DNA from: Maricaulis sp.
Lineage (GTDB): Bacteria; Pseudomonadota; Alphaproteobacteria; Caulobacterales; Maricaulaceae
DNA: 46,652 nucleotides
Assembly (NCBI RefSeq): GCF_030149425.1
Contig: NZ_JASBRQ010000086.1
Coordinates: 1-46,652, forward strand
Direction of reading: 5' to 3'
Each line of letters starts with the position of its first letter. Positions within the stretch are counted from its first letter, which is position 1. Shown here one piece after another: positions 1 to 8,082 of the stretch. A model generated the notes under the pieces. That model ran no database searches. It was not told where the DNA came from and saw only the letters and a program-made list of their open reading frames with translations. The translations under genes and the position numbers were made by a program.

Positions 1-422
1 AGGACGGGTTGGTGCGGGATAGGCGCCCCTCCTCGCCTTCATCCCAAACTTGATTTGGGACCTCGAGAGGACGCGCTCGATGGCGCCGGGGTCCCGGATC
101 AAGCCCGGGATGAGGGGTTTAAGTTCTGATGTTGCTGCACATTTTCCCCCGGATTTATTCCGGGGCCTGGTGGGGGCGAAGACGTCGATGACTCTTGGAA
201 CCGCCAGCGCCAAGAGTCATCAACGTCGGGATAACGCCGGGCCCCGACATGAAGTCGGGGAAAGCGGTGGAGGTTGGGGCCGGCTACGATTTCCTTCTCC
301 CCAGGCGGGGAGAAGGAAGGTTGGTGCCGGATAGACGCCCCTCCATGCCCTCACTCCGGACGGGAAGCCCGGACCTTTGCAGCGTTTGGAGTTTGCTTGG
401 AACGGGACAGGCAAACGCCGCG
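1..422. repeat. Intergenic cluster of short palindromic repeats
   Basis: No credible gene is visible here. The stretch holds several perfect inverted repeats: 42-60 (7-bp arms), 92-110 (6-bp arms), 147-165 (7-bp arms), 187-221 (12-bp arms around an 11-base loop), 242-260 (7-bp arms) and 293-316 (10-bp arms). Four of them share a pattern of a CCC-rich arm, a 5-7 base loop and a GGG-rich arm. A direct repeat of about 26 bp with few mismatches occurs at 7-32 and 319-344. Such short palindromes are typical REP-like intergenic elements of alphaproteobacteria. Several may also act as transcript ends for the Sel1 gene, which is read toward them. Confidence 0.7.
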
Positions 423-1454
423 CTACGGGTTGCCCTGGCTCTCGAAGGCACGGCAAGCGGGCTCATATCCTTGCTGGCAGGCCTGGCGGAGATAGTGCGC
501 GGCGCGCTCGAGGTCCTGCGGCACGCCGCGACCGGTCCAGTAAGCGACCCCAAGACTCGAACAGGCGCTCCGTGCGCCTGCATCACAGGCCTGGCGATAG
601 AGTGCCACGGCCCGCTCCAGATCCTGGGGCAGTCCCAGCCCTTCCCAATAGGCGTCGGCCAAGCCCGCGCATCCCAGCTCAAGTCCGGCCCCGCAGGCTT
701 GCTGGTAATAGCCGACGGCTGCCTCATGGTCCTGGGTGGTACCCTGTCCGGTCCATGAAGCGATGCCAAGGCCAAGACACCCTTCGGGAGCCCCATCCTC
801 GCAGGCCTGCCGGTAGTATGCGACACCTCTTTCGCGGTCCTGGCGCACGTTCAGACCCTGGAAATAGGCCCGGCCCAGATCAGCGCAGGCGAACGCATCG
901 CCCAGTTGGCAGGCAGCTGTCATGGTGCCGCCATACTCGACACAGCCTTGGTCAGTCCCCAGATCGCAAGCCTCGCGGAACAAGCCGATCCCGCGCAGAC
1001 GATCCTGGGGAACGCCGTCCCCATTGTAATATGCATAACCCAGATTGAAGCAGCCGGAGCCATTACCGCTGTCACAGGCCTGGCGAAACAATTGTGCAGC
1101 CCGGGGAGCGTCGCGCTCCACGCCCTCGCCGTTGAGGAACAGATAGCCGAGGTTAAAGCAGGCAAAGGCCTCCCCGCCGGCACAGGCCGTGCTGAAATAT
1201 TCCGCAGCCCGGGCAGCGCTTCGGCCAAAGCCCTCGCCCATCAGATGCATATATCCCAGGTGCGAGCAGCTCTGCGCGCCGCCTCGGCTGCAGGCCCGGC
1301 CGAGAATATCGGCGGCGCTTTGGTACCGTCCGGCGTCATATTCCGCTCGGCCCTGATCATAGAGGTCTTCCACCGCCTCGCGTGACGTCCCCTGGGCGGC
1401 GGCGCCGGCCGCAAATATGAAACTCAAAAAAATCGCAAAGAGGTGGCGGTTCAT
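423..1454 (-). CDS. Exported Sel1-like repeat (TPR-related) protein
   Basis: A 343-residue protein starting with a Sec signal peptide: a short basic N-terminus, a hydrophobic stretch, then AGAAAQG. The mature part is almost entirely Sel1-like repeats of about 36 residues. These carry the recurring signatures 'LGYMHLMGEG', 'LGYLFLNGEG' and 'LGYAYYNGDG', and 'A..LFRQACD.G' helices with a regularly placed Cys. Sel1 repeats fold as alpha-alpha superhelices that mediate protein-protein contacts, often in envelope or signalling roles. The cysteines in each repeat resemble the disulfide-rich Hcp-type Sel1 proteins of periplasms. The frame stays open 19 codons further upstream, but the ATG at 1452-1454 directly precedes the signal peptide. 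The partner is unknown. Confidence 0.85.
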   Translation of the reverse strand: MNRHLFAIFLSFIFAAGAAAQGTSREAVEDLYDQGRAEYDAGRYQSAADILGRACSRGGAQSCSHLGYMHLMGEGFGRSAARAAEYFSTACAGGEAFACFNLGYLFLNGEGVERDAPRAAQLFRQACDSGNGSGCFNLGYAYYNGDGVPQDRLRGIGLFREACDLGTDQGCVEYGGTMTAACQLGDAFACADLGRAYFQGLNVRQDRERGVAYYRQACEDGAPEGCLGLGIASWTGQGTTQDHEAAVGYYQQACGAGLELGCAGLADAYWEGLGLPQDLERAVALYRQACDAGARSACSSLGVAYWTGRGVPQDLERAAHYLRQACQQGYEPACRAFESQGNP

Positions 1455-1674
1455 GACAATGTCCCAGGGGGCTGGCAGCCTGATTGGCTGAGTGGTCTTA
1501 AGGCGCGCCACTCTAATCCCCTAATGCAGAATGACATTCCGATTGTTGGACAGATGTCTGAAAACTGCAAACAAGACGGGGAAATAATCGTATCCGACAG
1601 GGTGGTTCTGCTTCGCCTTTGGCCATTCCTGATCCAGGATCACAAATGCGGCGGGGTCTAAGGGGCGTTGAGGC

Positions 1675-2937
1675 TTATTCCTGTCCCGCGACCGGGGCAA
1701 ACACTTCGACCAAGTCCTGGTAGAACATCCCGAATTCGGCGAATTCCTCGGTGTTCATATTGGTGTTGAAGGCGATGCTCATTTCATAGTCGGGGAAGAC
1801 CAGGAGCCAGGACTGGGAGCCGCGGGAGACGCCGCCGTGATTGGCATTTCGGGCAATCCCGACGCCCTCAATCTCAAATTCGCGCCAGCGCCAGCCAAGG
1901 GCATAATCCTGTTCATTGGTTTCGCCATTGGCCAGGGATTGCGGCGTCCAGAACGCCTCGCGCGTTTCCGGCGAGATGAAATCTTCATCGAGCCAGAGCG
2001 AACCGATGCGGACCAGATCACTCGGCGTCGAGGCCCAGCCGCCGCCGGGCAGGCGATGGCTGAGATCAACCGGGCGCCAGACCCGGTAGCGCTGATCCCG
2101 GCGCAGATAGAAATTTGCCAGCTCGCCGGAATGGCTCCGTGGCGCCACGAGGGTGGATTGTGCGCCGGCCGGTTCGATGACCTCCCGGGCTATGAGATCG
2201 CGATAGGACAGACCGCCGGCTTCGCTCATGGCTGCGCCGAGGAGAACGGTGCCGAGGGAGGAATAGTTGAAATCCGTGCCGGGCTCGAAACCGAGCGCGC
2301 TGCCGTCGAAAACGTCGAGGGCCGCCTGCACGGTGGGATAATGGCGGCGCATGGTCATGGTGGCGATCAGGCCCGCCGTGTCGCTATTGCCGCCATAATG
2401 CGGCACGCCTGCCATGTGTGAGGCGAGCTGGCGCGCTGTGATCCCGGTCCAGGCCGGGTTGGGCAGGTCAGCGAAATAGGTGGCGAGGGGCGCATCCAGA
2501 TCGAGCTCGCCCCGTTGGACCTGACGCGCCAGGGCTGTGGCGGTGACCGCCTTGGAGGTCGAGCCGATACGGAAAATCGTATCCGGGGTCGCGGGCGTGG
2601 CGCGGGCCAGGTCGCTCCAGCCGGCGGCACCGCGCCAGACAATCTCTCCCTCCACGGCGACAGCAGCCGACAAGGCCGGGGCGCCGATCCGGGCGCGCCA
2701 GGCTTCAAGGCGGCGAGCGGCTTCTTCGGCCGCTCCGGCATAGGCGGGATCAAGCAGGTCTTGGGTGACTGGTCCGGGGCCATCGGGCAATTGCGTCCAG
2801 CCAAACGGGCCAAGCGGGGCTTCACCGCGATGGGCGAAAAATCCGTAAACCGGCGCCAGCGCCCAGATTGCCGCCAGCAGGAGGAGAGCAGCCAGGGCGG
2901 CCGTGATCTTGCCCCAGGAACGCATCAAACCCGACAT
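1675..2937 (-). CDS. Membrane-anchored serine hydrolase, beta-lactamase/class C (S12) family
   Basis: A 420-residue protein with an N-terminal membrane anchor (residues about 11-33) and a beta-lactamase-related catalytic domain. The SxxK motif is S126-T-S-K129 in 'IGSTSKA'. A YxN-like motif reads 'NYSSLG', and the KTG-equivalent is 'HGG' in 'NHGGVSRG'. Family members act as D-Ala-D-Ala peptidases, esterases or uncharacterised hydrolases; the substrate cannot be told from sequence. The frame is open much further upstream, into the LytTR gene on the other strand. I chose the ATG at 2935-2937 because it has a strong AAAGGAG ribosome-binding site and begins the anchor. The LytTR gene is divergent, 126 bp away, and may control it. 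Confidence 0.85.
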   Translation of the reverse strand: MSGLMRSWGKITAALAALLLLAAIWALAPVYGFFAHRGEAPLGPFGWTQLPDGPGPVTQDLLDPAYAGAAEEAARRLEAWRARIGAPALSAAVAVEGEIVWRGAAGWSDLARATPATPDTIFRIGSTSKAVTATALARQVQRGELDLDAPLATYFADLPNPAWTGITARQLASHMAGVPHYGGNSDTAGLIATMTMRRHYPTVQAALDVFDGSALGFEPGTDFNYSSLGTVLLGAAMSEAGGLSYRDLIAREVIEPAGAQSTLVAPRSHSGELANFYLRRDQRYRVWRPVDLSHRLPGGGWASTPSDLVRIGSLWLDEDFISPETREAFWTPQSLANGETNEQDYALGWRWREFEIEGVGIARNANHGGVSRGSQSWLLVFPDYEMSIAFNTNMNTEEFAEFGMFYQDLVEVFAPVAGQE

Positions 2938-3039
2938 GTTGTACTCCTTTGCACAGGCCCGGCATCGGCGGGCTCTTCCAGATGTTTTGGGGTGCCCTAA
3001 GCAGCGCTGCAAGTGTAGTAAACCGGCGAAGGGGCGAGG

Positions 3040-3081
3040 TGTCGCGAGCTGTCGGGAAATGTCGTGAAGCGTCTGATGTCG
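3040..3081 (+). promoter_or_regulatory. 10-bp-phased TGTCG repeats before the LytTR gene
   Basis: TGTCG occurs at 3040, 3050 and 3060, exactly one helical turn apart, and again at 3077. LytTR domains typically bind short direct repeats spaced about one to two turns apart, so this could be an autoregulatory operator in the divergent intergenic region. The third and fourth copies overlap the GTG/ATG start candidates of the LytTR gene. This is inference from spacing only. Confidence 0.35.
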
Positions 3082-3849
3082 AAATTTCTCCAGGCCTGTC
3101 CGTCCCGGCGGGTGCTGCTGCAGACCGGCTTGCTGGTGCTGGCCCTGAGCCTGATCCAGACCGCGTCCGGCGGATTTGACAGTGACGACGTCTCCTTTGC
3201 CCACCGGCTGGTCCTGTGGACAGTGGTTGTCTGCCTGGTCGCCGGACAATTCCTCGCCATTATGGTTCTCGTCCGCTTGAGCGGTCTGGCTCAGGCGGGG
3301 CGTCGCTGGCCGGCCTGGCTGATCGCCTTCGCCGGCGTCTGGCCCCTGGTGACGCTGCAGGTTGAAGCCCTCAAGCGCACCCCGCTCTTGTCCTACCAGG
3401 CGCCGGACCCGTTGCTGGACTTCGCGCTCTTCATGGCCCCGGGTATCGCCTTTATCTGCGGTCTGATCGTGTTGATCGAGATCCAGGCCGAGCGGCAGCG
3501 TCGGCGTGAAGACGAGCAAGCCAGCTGGGTGCCGGCCCCCCTCGAGGATGCCGATCCCGGTGAGGGGTGGCCCGCCGGGACCATTCTGTCGATCGAGACC
3601 CAGGATCATTATCTCAGCCTGACCAGCGATCACGGCCAGCATCTCGTCCGCGCCACGATGAGCGAGGCGATCGCCCGCACACGACCGGGCAGCGGGATGC
3701 GTGTTCACCGTTCCTGGTGGGTAGCGCGTGAGGCCGTCGCCCGCACGGAACGCCGCGGCCGCGATCATGTGCTGATCCTGGTCGACGACCGCGTTGTCCC
3801 TATCGCCCGTGGCCGGGTCGACCAGCTCAAACAGGCTGGATGGCTCTAG
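3064..3849 (+). CDS. Membrane LytTR-family DNA-binding regulator
   Basis: A 261-residue protein with an N-terminal membrane module of four predicted helices (about 17-36, 46-75, 83-95 and 118-142). A charged linker follows, then a C-terminal LytTR DNA-binding domain from about residue 165: 'ILSIETQDHYLSL', 'HLVRATMSEAI' and 'RVHRSWWVAREAV'. There is no response-regulator receiver domain. This is a common alphaproteobacterial architecture in which the membrane part is thought to sense a signal or partner directly. The start is GTG at 3064; ATG at 3076 is an equally possible start and would leave the TGTCG repeats upstream. It is divergent from the serine hydrolase gene. Its stop lies about 115 bp from the left end of the island. 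Confidence 0.8.
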   Translation: MKRLMSKFLQACPSRRVLLQTGLLVLALSLIQTASGGFDSDDVSFAHRLVLWTVVVCLVAGQFLAIMVLVRLSGLAQAGRRWPAWLIAFAGVWPLVTLQVEALKRTPLLSYQAPDPLLDFALFMAPGIAFICGLIVLIEIQAERQRRREDEQASWVPAPLEDADPGEGWPAGTILSIETQDHYLSLTSDHGQHLVRATMSEAIARTRPGSGMRVHRSWWVAREAVARTERRGRDHVLILVDDRVVPIARGRVDQLKQAGWL

Positions 3850-3962
3850 CGGCTTTGGCCGTAGACGCTCACGCCGCAGCCCTGAGCACGCTTGATGTGA
3901 GCACGAACCCCCACGCCAGCGTCTGGCCTGGCAACGGGTTCGAGCGGAGCGGAAGCAAAGAA

Positions 3963-3973
3963 AAATGGTGCCG
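3963..3973 (+). other. attL core, outer copy
   Basis: AAATGGTGCCG is identical to 26884-26894 at the tRNA end. On the minus strand it reads CGGCACCATTT, a tRNA 3' terminus with CCA and three following bases. The chromosomal sequence to its left would have been immediately downstream of tRNA-Thr before insertion. Confidence 0.65.
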
Positions 3974-4086
3974 GTCGATGGACCAAGCTCGAACACCACA
4001 GCCTTGAGCGCGCTTCATGCGAGCACGAACCCCAACGCCTATGGCCAGGCCGGGCACGGGTTCGAGCGGAGCGGAAGCAAGGAAAG

Positions 4087-4095
4087 AATGGTGCC
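4087..4095 (+). other. Second attL-like core, inner copy
   Basis: AATGGTGCC recurs inside the tandem duplication, 123 bp from the outer copy, again preceded by the GAGCGGAGCGGAAGC-type flank. It may be the true attL, with the outer copy a scar, or a remnant of a serial insertion. The 123-bp spacing is 41 codons, so both copies lie in the same reading frame. Confidence 0.5.
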
Positions 4096-4204
4096 CGTCG
4101 ACAGACTCGACTGGAACCAGTTCTTTGAGCTTCTAGAGGAATGGAACCGCGATCTTGAGGCGCTCGGCGCACCTGAGCTTGGCGGCCCGGAGAACGGGCC
4201 ATGA
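4088..4204 (+). CDS. Small ORF at attL, possible recombinase tail in the circular form
   Basis: An open frame of 38 codons (MVPVDRLDWNQ...) with an AAGGA-like site just upstream. Its stop overlaps the mobC start (ATGA). The frame is also open upstream to 3965. It begins with the same Met-Val-Pro triplet, in the same phase, as the residues before the end of the serine recombinase (...EEMVPLA) at attR. I read it mainly as the C-terminal extension the recombinase would gain in the excised circle. It may also be translated alone as an acidic, Trp/Phe-rich helical peptide coupled to mobC. I recognise no family. Confidence 0.45.
   Translation: MVPVDRLDWNQFFELLEEWNRDLEALGAPELGGPENGP
4184..4200 (+). 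promoter_or_regulatory. Hairpin abutting the mobC start
   Basis: Six-base arms GGCCCG (4184-4189) and CGGGCC (4195-4200) around a 5-base loop end at the base before the mobC ATG. A stem here could occlude initiation unless ribosomes arrive from the overlapping upstream frame, which fits translational coupling. Confidence 0.4.
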
Positions 4205-4608
4205 GCATCAATGAAAACCGGAGCTCCGCTTCTGTATTCAATCGTGCTGCCAAGAAGAAAGCCTCCTCCCCGTTCTCGCTTCGGCTGAGTGAAGACGAAC
4301 GAGCCCTGCTCCGCCAGCGAGCCGGGAAACGATCACTTGGTGACTATATTCGTAGCTGCCTTTTCGGCGATGCAGCGAAACCGTCCAAGCGGCGAACGCC
4401 GCGCGATCGCGATATTGAATACGCCAAAGCGCTCGCCGGGCTCGGTCGTTCTGAACTCGCCACCAATATGGCCACCATTGCGAACGCAGCGGCGGTCGGT
4501 GCGCTACCGGTTACGCCTGATCTGACCGAGGCGCTCAATGCCGCCTGTCGAGACATTCGAGACATGCGCGATGCGCTCATCAAGTCGCTTGGGGTGAAGG
4601 CCAAATGA
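4201..4608 (+). CDS. mobC: MobC-like relaxosome accessory protein
   Basis: A 135-residue basic protein. It has a ribbon-helix-helix-like N-terminal part ('PFSLRLSEDERALLRQRAG', then 'SLGDYIRSCLFG') and a C-terminal helical segment with 'GRSELATNMATIANAA', both typical of the MobC/plasmid mobilization family. Such proteins bind oriT and help the relaxase open the strand. Its stop overlaps the relaxase start by four bases (ATGA) and its own start overlaps the upstream small frame in the same way. It is therefore part of a coupled unit. oriT is probably close, either in 4096-4200 or downstream of the relaxase. Confidence 0.8.
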   Translation: MSINENRSSASVFNRAAKKKASSPFSLRLSEDERALLRQRAGKRSLGDYIRSCLFGDAAKPSKRRTPRDRDIEYAKALAGLGRSELATNMATIANAAAVGALPVTPDLTEALNAACRDIRDMRDALIKSLGVKAK

Positions 4609-5918
4609 TCTTGGTGGGCAATCAGCGCGGCGGCGCGCGCGACCTCGCCTTGCACTTGATGAAGGACGAAAACGAACACGTCGATATCCATGAGATGCGG
4701 GGTTTCATCAGTGACGACCTCGAAGGCGCGTTCACGGAGGCCTACGCCACCAGCCAGGCGACACGCTGCAGGCAATTCCTCTTTTCGCTCAGCCTCAACC
4801 CACCGCAGACAGAGACAGTCGAAACCGAAACCTTCAAGGACGCCATCAATCGGGTTGAAGCGGAACTCGGCCTGAATGGTCAGCCGCGCGCGATCGTCTT
4901 TCACGAGAAGGAAGGCCGCCGCCATGCCCATGCGGTATGGAGTCGGATCAAAGCCGACGAGATGAAAGCGGTTCAGCTCTCCCACACCAAGACCAAGCTC
5001 ATGGAGATCAGCCGGGAGATTTATCGCGAACACGGTTGGCGCATGCCTGACGGGATGACAGACCGCTCTAAGCGCGATCCGAAGAACTTCTCGCTGGAAG
5101 AATGGCAACAAGCCAAACGGACCGGCAAAGACATCAAAGCCATTAAGGCCGCGCTGCAAGATGCCTGGGCGATCTCGGACTCGAAGGTAGCCTTGGAGCA
5201 CGCCCTAGCCGAACGCGGCTATATGCTCGCACGAGGTGACCGGCGCGGATATCTCGTCGTCGATCATCGCGGCGAGCCCTATGCGCTCAACACCTATGCC
5301 GGGGTAAAAACAAAAGAGGTCCGCGCCCGCATCGGCGATGCGGATCAACTCCCGACGCTTGAGGAAGCCAACGCGCGTATCGCTCAAGGCATGATCCCGG
5401 CAATGGACCGGATGAAAGCTGACATCGCGGAACAGGAGCGAGAGCACCGCGAAGAACAAGCTCGCAAGCGATCCGAACTCGTCGAGCGCCAGCGTGCTCA
5501 AAGACAAGAACAGCAGGACCGCATGCGCGCCCGGCAAGAAGCCGAGGCCGTCAAACGGCAAGAGCGGTTTCGCTCCGGCTTCTCGGGTGTTTGGGATCGG
5601 CTATCCGGTGAGCACAAGCGTATCCAGGAGCGCAATCAGTTTGAGGCGTGGCAGGCCGAAAAGCGGGACCAGGCGCTGCGGGATCAGCTTATCTTCCGTC
5701 ATCTCGAAGAACGCCGCCGCATAGATTCCGAACGGGCCCGCGTCCAAGTTCAAGAAGTCCAAAGGCTGCGCTCCATCGAAGCGGATAGGCAGCGATTTGA
5801 GAATACGGTTGCCAGCGAGCGCGAAGCGCGACGGCAAGCCTTCATCAAGCAACGTCGCCAGCAAGAGCAATCGCAGGCTCAGACACGAAACCGCGGCAGC
5901 CCAGACCTCAGCCGATAG
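4605..5918 (+). CDS. Relaxase / mobilization nuclease
   Basis: A 437-residue protein. The N-terminal relaxase domain has the three-histidine metal motif H100...H108-A-H110 ('HEKEGRRHAHAVW'). A long, highly charged Arg/Glu/Gln coiled-coil C-terminus runs from about residue 275 to the end. Relaxases nick oriT and stay covalently bound to the transferred strand. The N-terminus ('MILVGNQRGGARDLALHLM') lacks an obvious canonical motif I 'Y(L/I)' tyrosine. A Tyr at about 47 ('EAYATS') is the best nearby candidate, so the nucleophile is uncertain. The pair with MobC and the distant coupling protein defines a mobilizable, not self-transmissible, module. No symbol is assigned because the MOB class is not certain. 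Confidence 0.8.
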   Translation: MILVGNQRGGARDLALHLMKDENEHVDIHEMRGFISDDLEGAFTEAYATSQATRCRQFLFSLSLNPPQTETVETETFKDAINRVEAELGLNGQPRAIVFHEKEGRRHAHAVWSRIKADEMKAVQLSHTKTKLMEISREIYREHGWRMPDGMTDRSKRDPKNFSLEEWQQAKRTGKDIKAIKAALQDAWAISDSKVALEHALAERGYMLARGDRRGYLVVDHRGEPYALNTYAGVKTKEVRARIGDADQLPTLEEANARIAQGMIPAMDRMKADIAEQEREHREEQARKRSELVERQRAQRQEQQDRMRARQEAEAVKRQERFRSGFSGVWDRLSGEHKRIQERNQFEAWQAEKRDQALRDQLIFRHLEERRRIDSERARVQVQEVQRLRSIEADRQRFENTVASEREARRQAFIKQRRQQEQSQAQTRNRGSPDLSR

Positions 5919-5926
5919 GAAAGCGG

Positions 5927-6016
5927 CTGCAAGCTCCCTTGCAGTCCACGGCAGCTAAAAGAAAACGGGGAAGCGCGGGCAAGGATCAGTGCGGCGGCTG
6001 CAGGGCCGTATGGCCC
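5927..6016. other. Hairpins between the relaxase and the defence block
   Basis: Just after the relaxase stop, a 7-bp stem CTGCAAG/CTTGCAG (5927-5944) could end transcription but lacks a T-run. A second small palindrome GGGCC-GTAT-GGCCC lies at 6003-6016. The two converging transcripts meet here. An oriT is possible because oriT sites often flank mob genes, but no nic consensus can be recognised. Confidence 0.35.
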
Positions 6017-6075
6017 GAAGCTCGGGAGACCGCACCCTTGCGGGCACTGGGGCAAAGTCCCTTTATTCAATGAGT

Positions 6076-8082
6076 TTACGAGGAGAACTTCAAACCAGCC
6101 GCATCAAGAAACGCCAAGTTTCGTAGGCGCGCATCTGCCAGCAGATCAGCCCATTCAATGATTTCGATTACGCCTCTGAATTTTCCGTCAAGCTGATTTA
6201 TGCGGCCTCGCCCATTCGACGTCGTTCGCCAAGTGCTCGTGTGAATATCAAGCTTACCGACGATATCAGCCACGACGTAACAGTAGAAAATGCAATCATC
6301 CGCGACGCGGATTCGCTGCCCTCGAAAATCCTCTATCTCGTTGTTCTTCAATTTGGTGATGTATTCCGCGATCTGATTGGAGGGTGAGTATCGGTCTGTA
6401 TAATCTGTGCGACCAGGTTTCTTAAATTCGACCAGCATTACACGACGGAGAGGGTCTTCACCCTCCGCGCCCAATCCGTGAAGCCGGTCATAGATCAGGA
6501 GGTCCGCGCGCTCGCGCCCAGAGCTCTCTTTGACCAGCTGGCTAAAAGACAAATCTGAGGAGAAGTACTTTGTGAAGGTGAAGCGCTCATCGATGATCCA
6601 AAGGTCGTGATCGGATTGTTCTACCTTGTTCGGATCGTCTCCTCTTATGCGCATCGGGCAGATGAATTTGTGGAGCGTTTCCTCTAGATGGAAATCGGTT
6701 TCCTTGTCTCCCCGGTCCCTAATACGACGAATAAGAACTTGCATTACGTCGAGAACGATTTTTCGTCTCAACACATATTCTGTTAGCTGCCGTTGTTCCT
6801 CCGCGCGGACTTCATTTGCCGCAGATTGGATTGTTTCAGCGAAATTTTCTGGAACCTCTTCGCCAGCTTCTAGCTGCGATACGATGGATTGGATTTTTTC
6901 GTTGCGCTCTTTGTCACGTCTAATCCTTATGGGGATAAGCGCCTGGGCATACTGCTCATCTTTAACAGCGTTTTTCGGTACGCGTTTTAGAAGTGCCTCC
7001 GGCTCCTCGAAGCCGAAAGATGGATAATCCCCGATAAATCCCCGCAGTCCTCCAAGCCGCTCAGTATCAAAGCGTTGGATCTCGTCGTGTATCGCATTCT
7101 TGCGAGCATGTTCAGCACAGACCTTCACGATCTGATCGACAATGCTCTCGTCAAAATTGAACTGAGTTCGCTCTTGATTGACACGCTCGTCTAAGAAGTT
7201 GCCCGATATGCAGCCGTGAAACACACGGTCGCCAGCGGGGCCAAACCGTCCGATGCCTAATAGACCGTCGATCTTGCGTGTCGTGACGGTCCGACCATTT
7301 GCAACAAGATGTAGCTGGTGCAGGCCATCAAAGTTCGCACTCGCCTGTTTGAGGCAAACGAAACTCGCGAGCTCAAGCTCTCCAAACTCTTCGGTTTCGA
7401 GTTTCGCGATGCCTCTGTCTTCCACCTGTAGTTTCTTGATTTCCTCCGGGAACTCAGCGCTTTCACCGCTCACATCAACCACGATCTGCGGCGACCGGCC
7501 AAGAATAAAGTCTGCGAAAAAATGCGAGCCAAAATGCTTGACGATCGTCGCACGCTGGATTGGGAATTTTCCTCTGTAGGCGCTACCCCGGAGCCCAGAG
7601 AACCTCACGATCGTTCCCCGCTCTTGTGGACCTCCCGCGATTTCGGTCAGAGCCTCATCGTAAATCTGATCGGTTTCACGCAAACCAAAATTGAATTCGC
7701 GTCTGTAGAGTTTGTCACCGTCAATAAACTGGCTGGACACAGAAATATTTTCGAAGGCATCAAGCCATAACAGGCGACCCACGCCCTTGCCGCCTCTAAG
7801 CAACTTGAATGGCGTGTCAGTCTTGCAGAATGCTTCGAACCGCTCGTGATCAAGGCCTATCCCGTTATCAGAAACAGTGATGGAAACGCGATCTGGGTCA
7901 TTTAGGTTTTCGAACTCAACAATGACTTTTCCATCGTCCTGAGCGCAGCTTCCAAAGGCATCTTCGATAGCGTGAAGTGCATTGCTAACAGCCTCAAATA
8001 CCGGCTGTAATGCCTCTGCAGCCTGAGAGGGCTTCGGGAAGCGCTTTACGCGATTTACTATGTCTCCCTGAAGCGACGTCAT
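6076..8082 (-). CDS. GHKL (MORC-like) ATPase with C-terminal PD-(D/E)XK nuclease motif
   Basis: A 668-residue protein. The N-terminal GHKL ATPase fold shows E30/N34 in 'FEAVSNALHAI', the D72-x-G-x-G motif 'SDNGIGLD' and the glycine lid 'GGKGVG' (97-102). It most resembles the MutL/MORC-type GHKL ATPases known from restriction-modification neighbourhoods. A coiled middle follows. Around 525-560 lies 'ADLLIYD' (D527) then 'VMLVEFKKPG' (E552, K554), the layout of a PD-(D/E)XK endonuclease core. I infer an ATP-gated clamp carrying its own nuclease. It is the last gene of the five-gene unit and its start overlaps the upstream stop by four bases (ATGA). The nuclease assignment rests on motif spacing only. 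Confidence 0.75.
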   Translation of the reverse strand: MTSLQGDIVNRVKRFPKPSQAAEALQPVFEAVSNALHAIEDAFGSCAQDDGKVIVEFENLNDPDRVSITVSDNGIGLDHERFEAFCKTDTPFKLLRGGKGVGRLLWLDAFENISVSSQFIDGDKLYRREFNFGLRETDQIYDEALTEIAGGPQERGTIVRFSGLRGSAYRGKFPIQRATIVKHFGSHFFADFILGRSPQIVVDVSGESAEFPEEIKKLQVEDRGIAKLETEEFGELELASFVCLKQASANFDGLHQLHLVANGRTVTTRKIDGLLGIGRFGPAGDRVFHGCISGNFLDERVNQERTQFNFDESIVDQIVKVCAEHARKNAIHDEIQRFDTERLGGLRGFIGDYPSFGFEEPEALLKRVPKNAVKDEQYAQALIPIRIRRDKERNEKIQSIVSQLEAGEEVPENFAETIQSAANEVRAEEQRQLTEYVLRRKIVLDVMQVLIRRIRDRGDKETDFHLEETLHKFICPMRIRGDDPNKVEQSDHDLWIIDERFTFTKYFSSDLSFSQLVKESSGRERADLLIYDRLHGLGAEGEDPLRRVMLVEFKKPGRTDYTDRYSPSNQIAEYITKLKNNEIEDFRGQRIRVADDCIFYCYVVADIVGKLDIHTSTWRTTSNGRGRINQLDGKFRGVIEIIEWADLLADARLRNLAFLDAAGLKFSS

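Larger units (their letters stand above)
3878..4108. repeat. Imperfect tandem duplication (~122-bp period) at the left island boundary
   Basis: The stretch from 3878 and that from 4000 align over more than 100 bases with a period of 122-123. The best-conserved part is a GGTTCGAGCGGAGCGGAAGC block, followed by a purine run and the att-like core. Read on the minus strand, each unit ends in a tRNA-like ...GGCACCA, followed by the purine/pyrimidine-rich flank. Unit 1 should contain the authentic chromosomal sequence once downstream of tRNA-Thr. Unit 2 is either a duplication or a scar of another insertion. Confidence 0.7.

Noticed and set aside
42-316. CRISPR array
   Set aside because: The palindromes differ in sequence, have no regular spacer length and there are no cas genes.
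1675-3999. 774-codon open frame on the minus strand including the hydrolase
   Set aside because: The first ~350 codons are antisense to the LytTR gene, lack a domain and have the composition of a reverse-strand shadow. A strong ribosome-binding site marks the true start at 2937.
3846-4253. Minus-strand frame with repeated Arg/Phe-rich segments
   Set aside because: It is the reverse of the tandem duplication and flank, so repeats reflect DNA repetition and not a protein.
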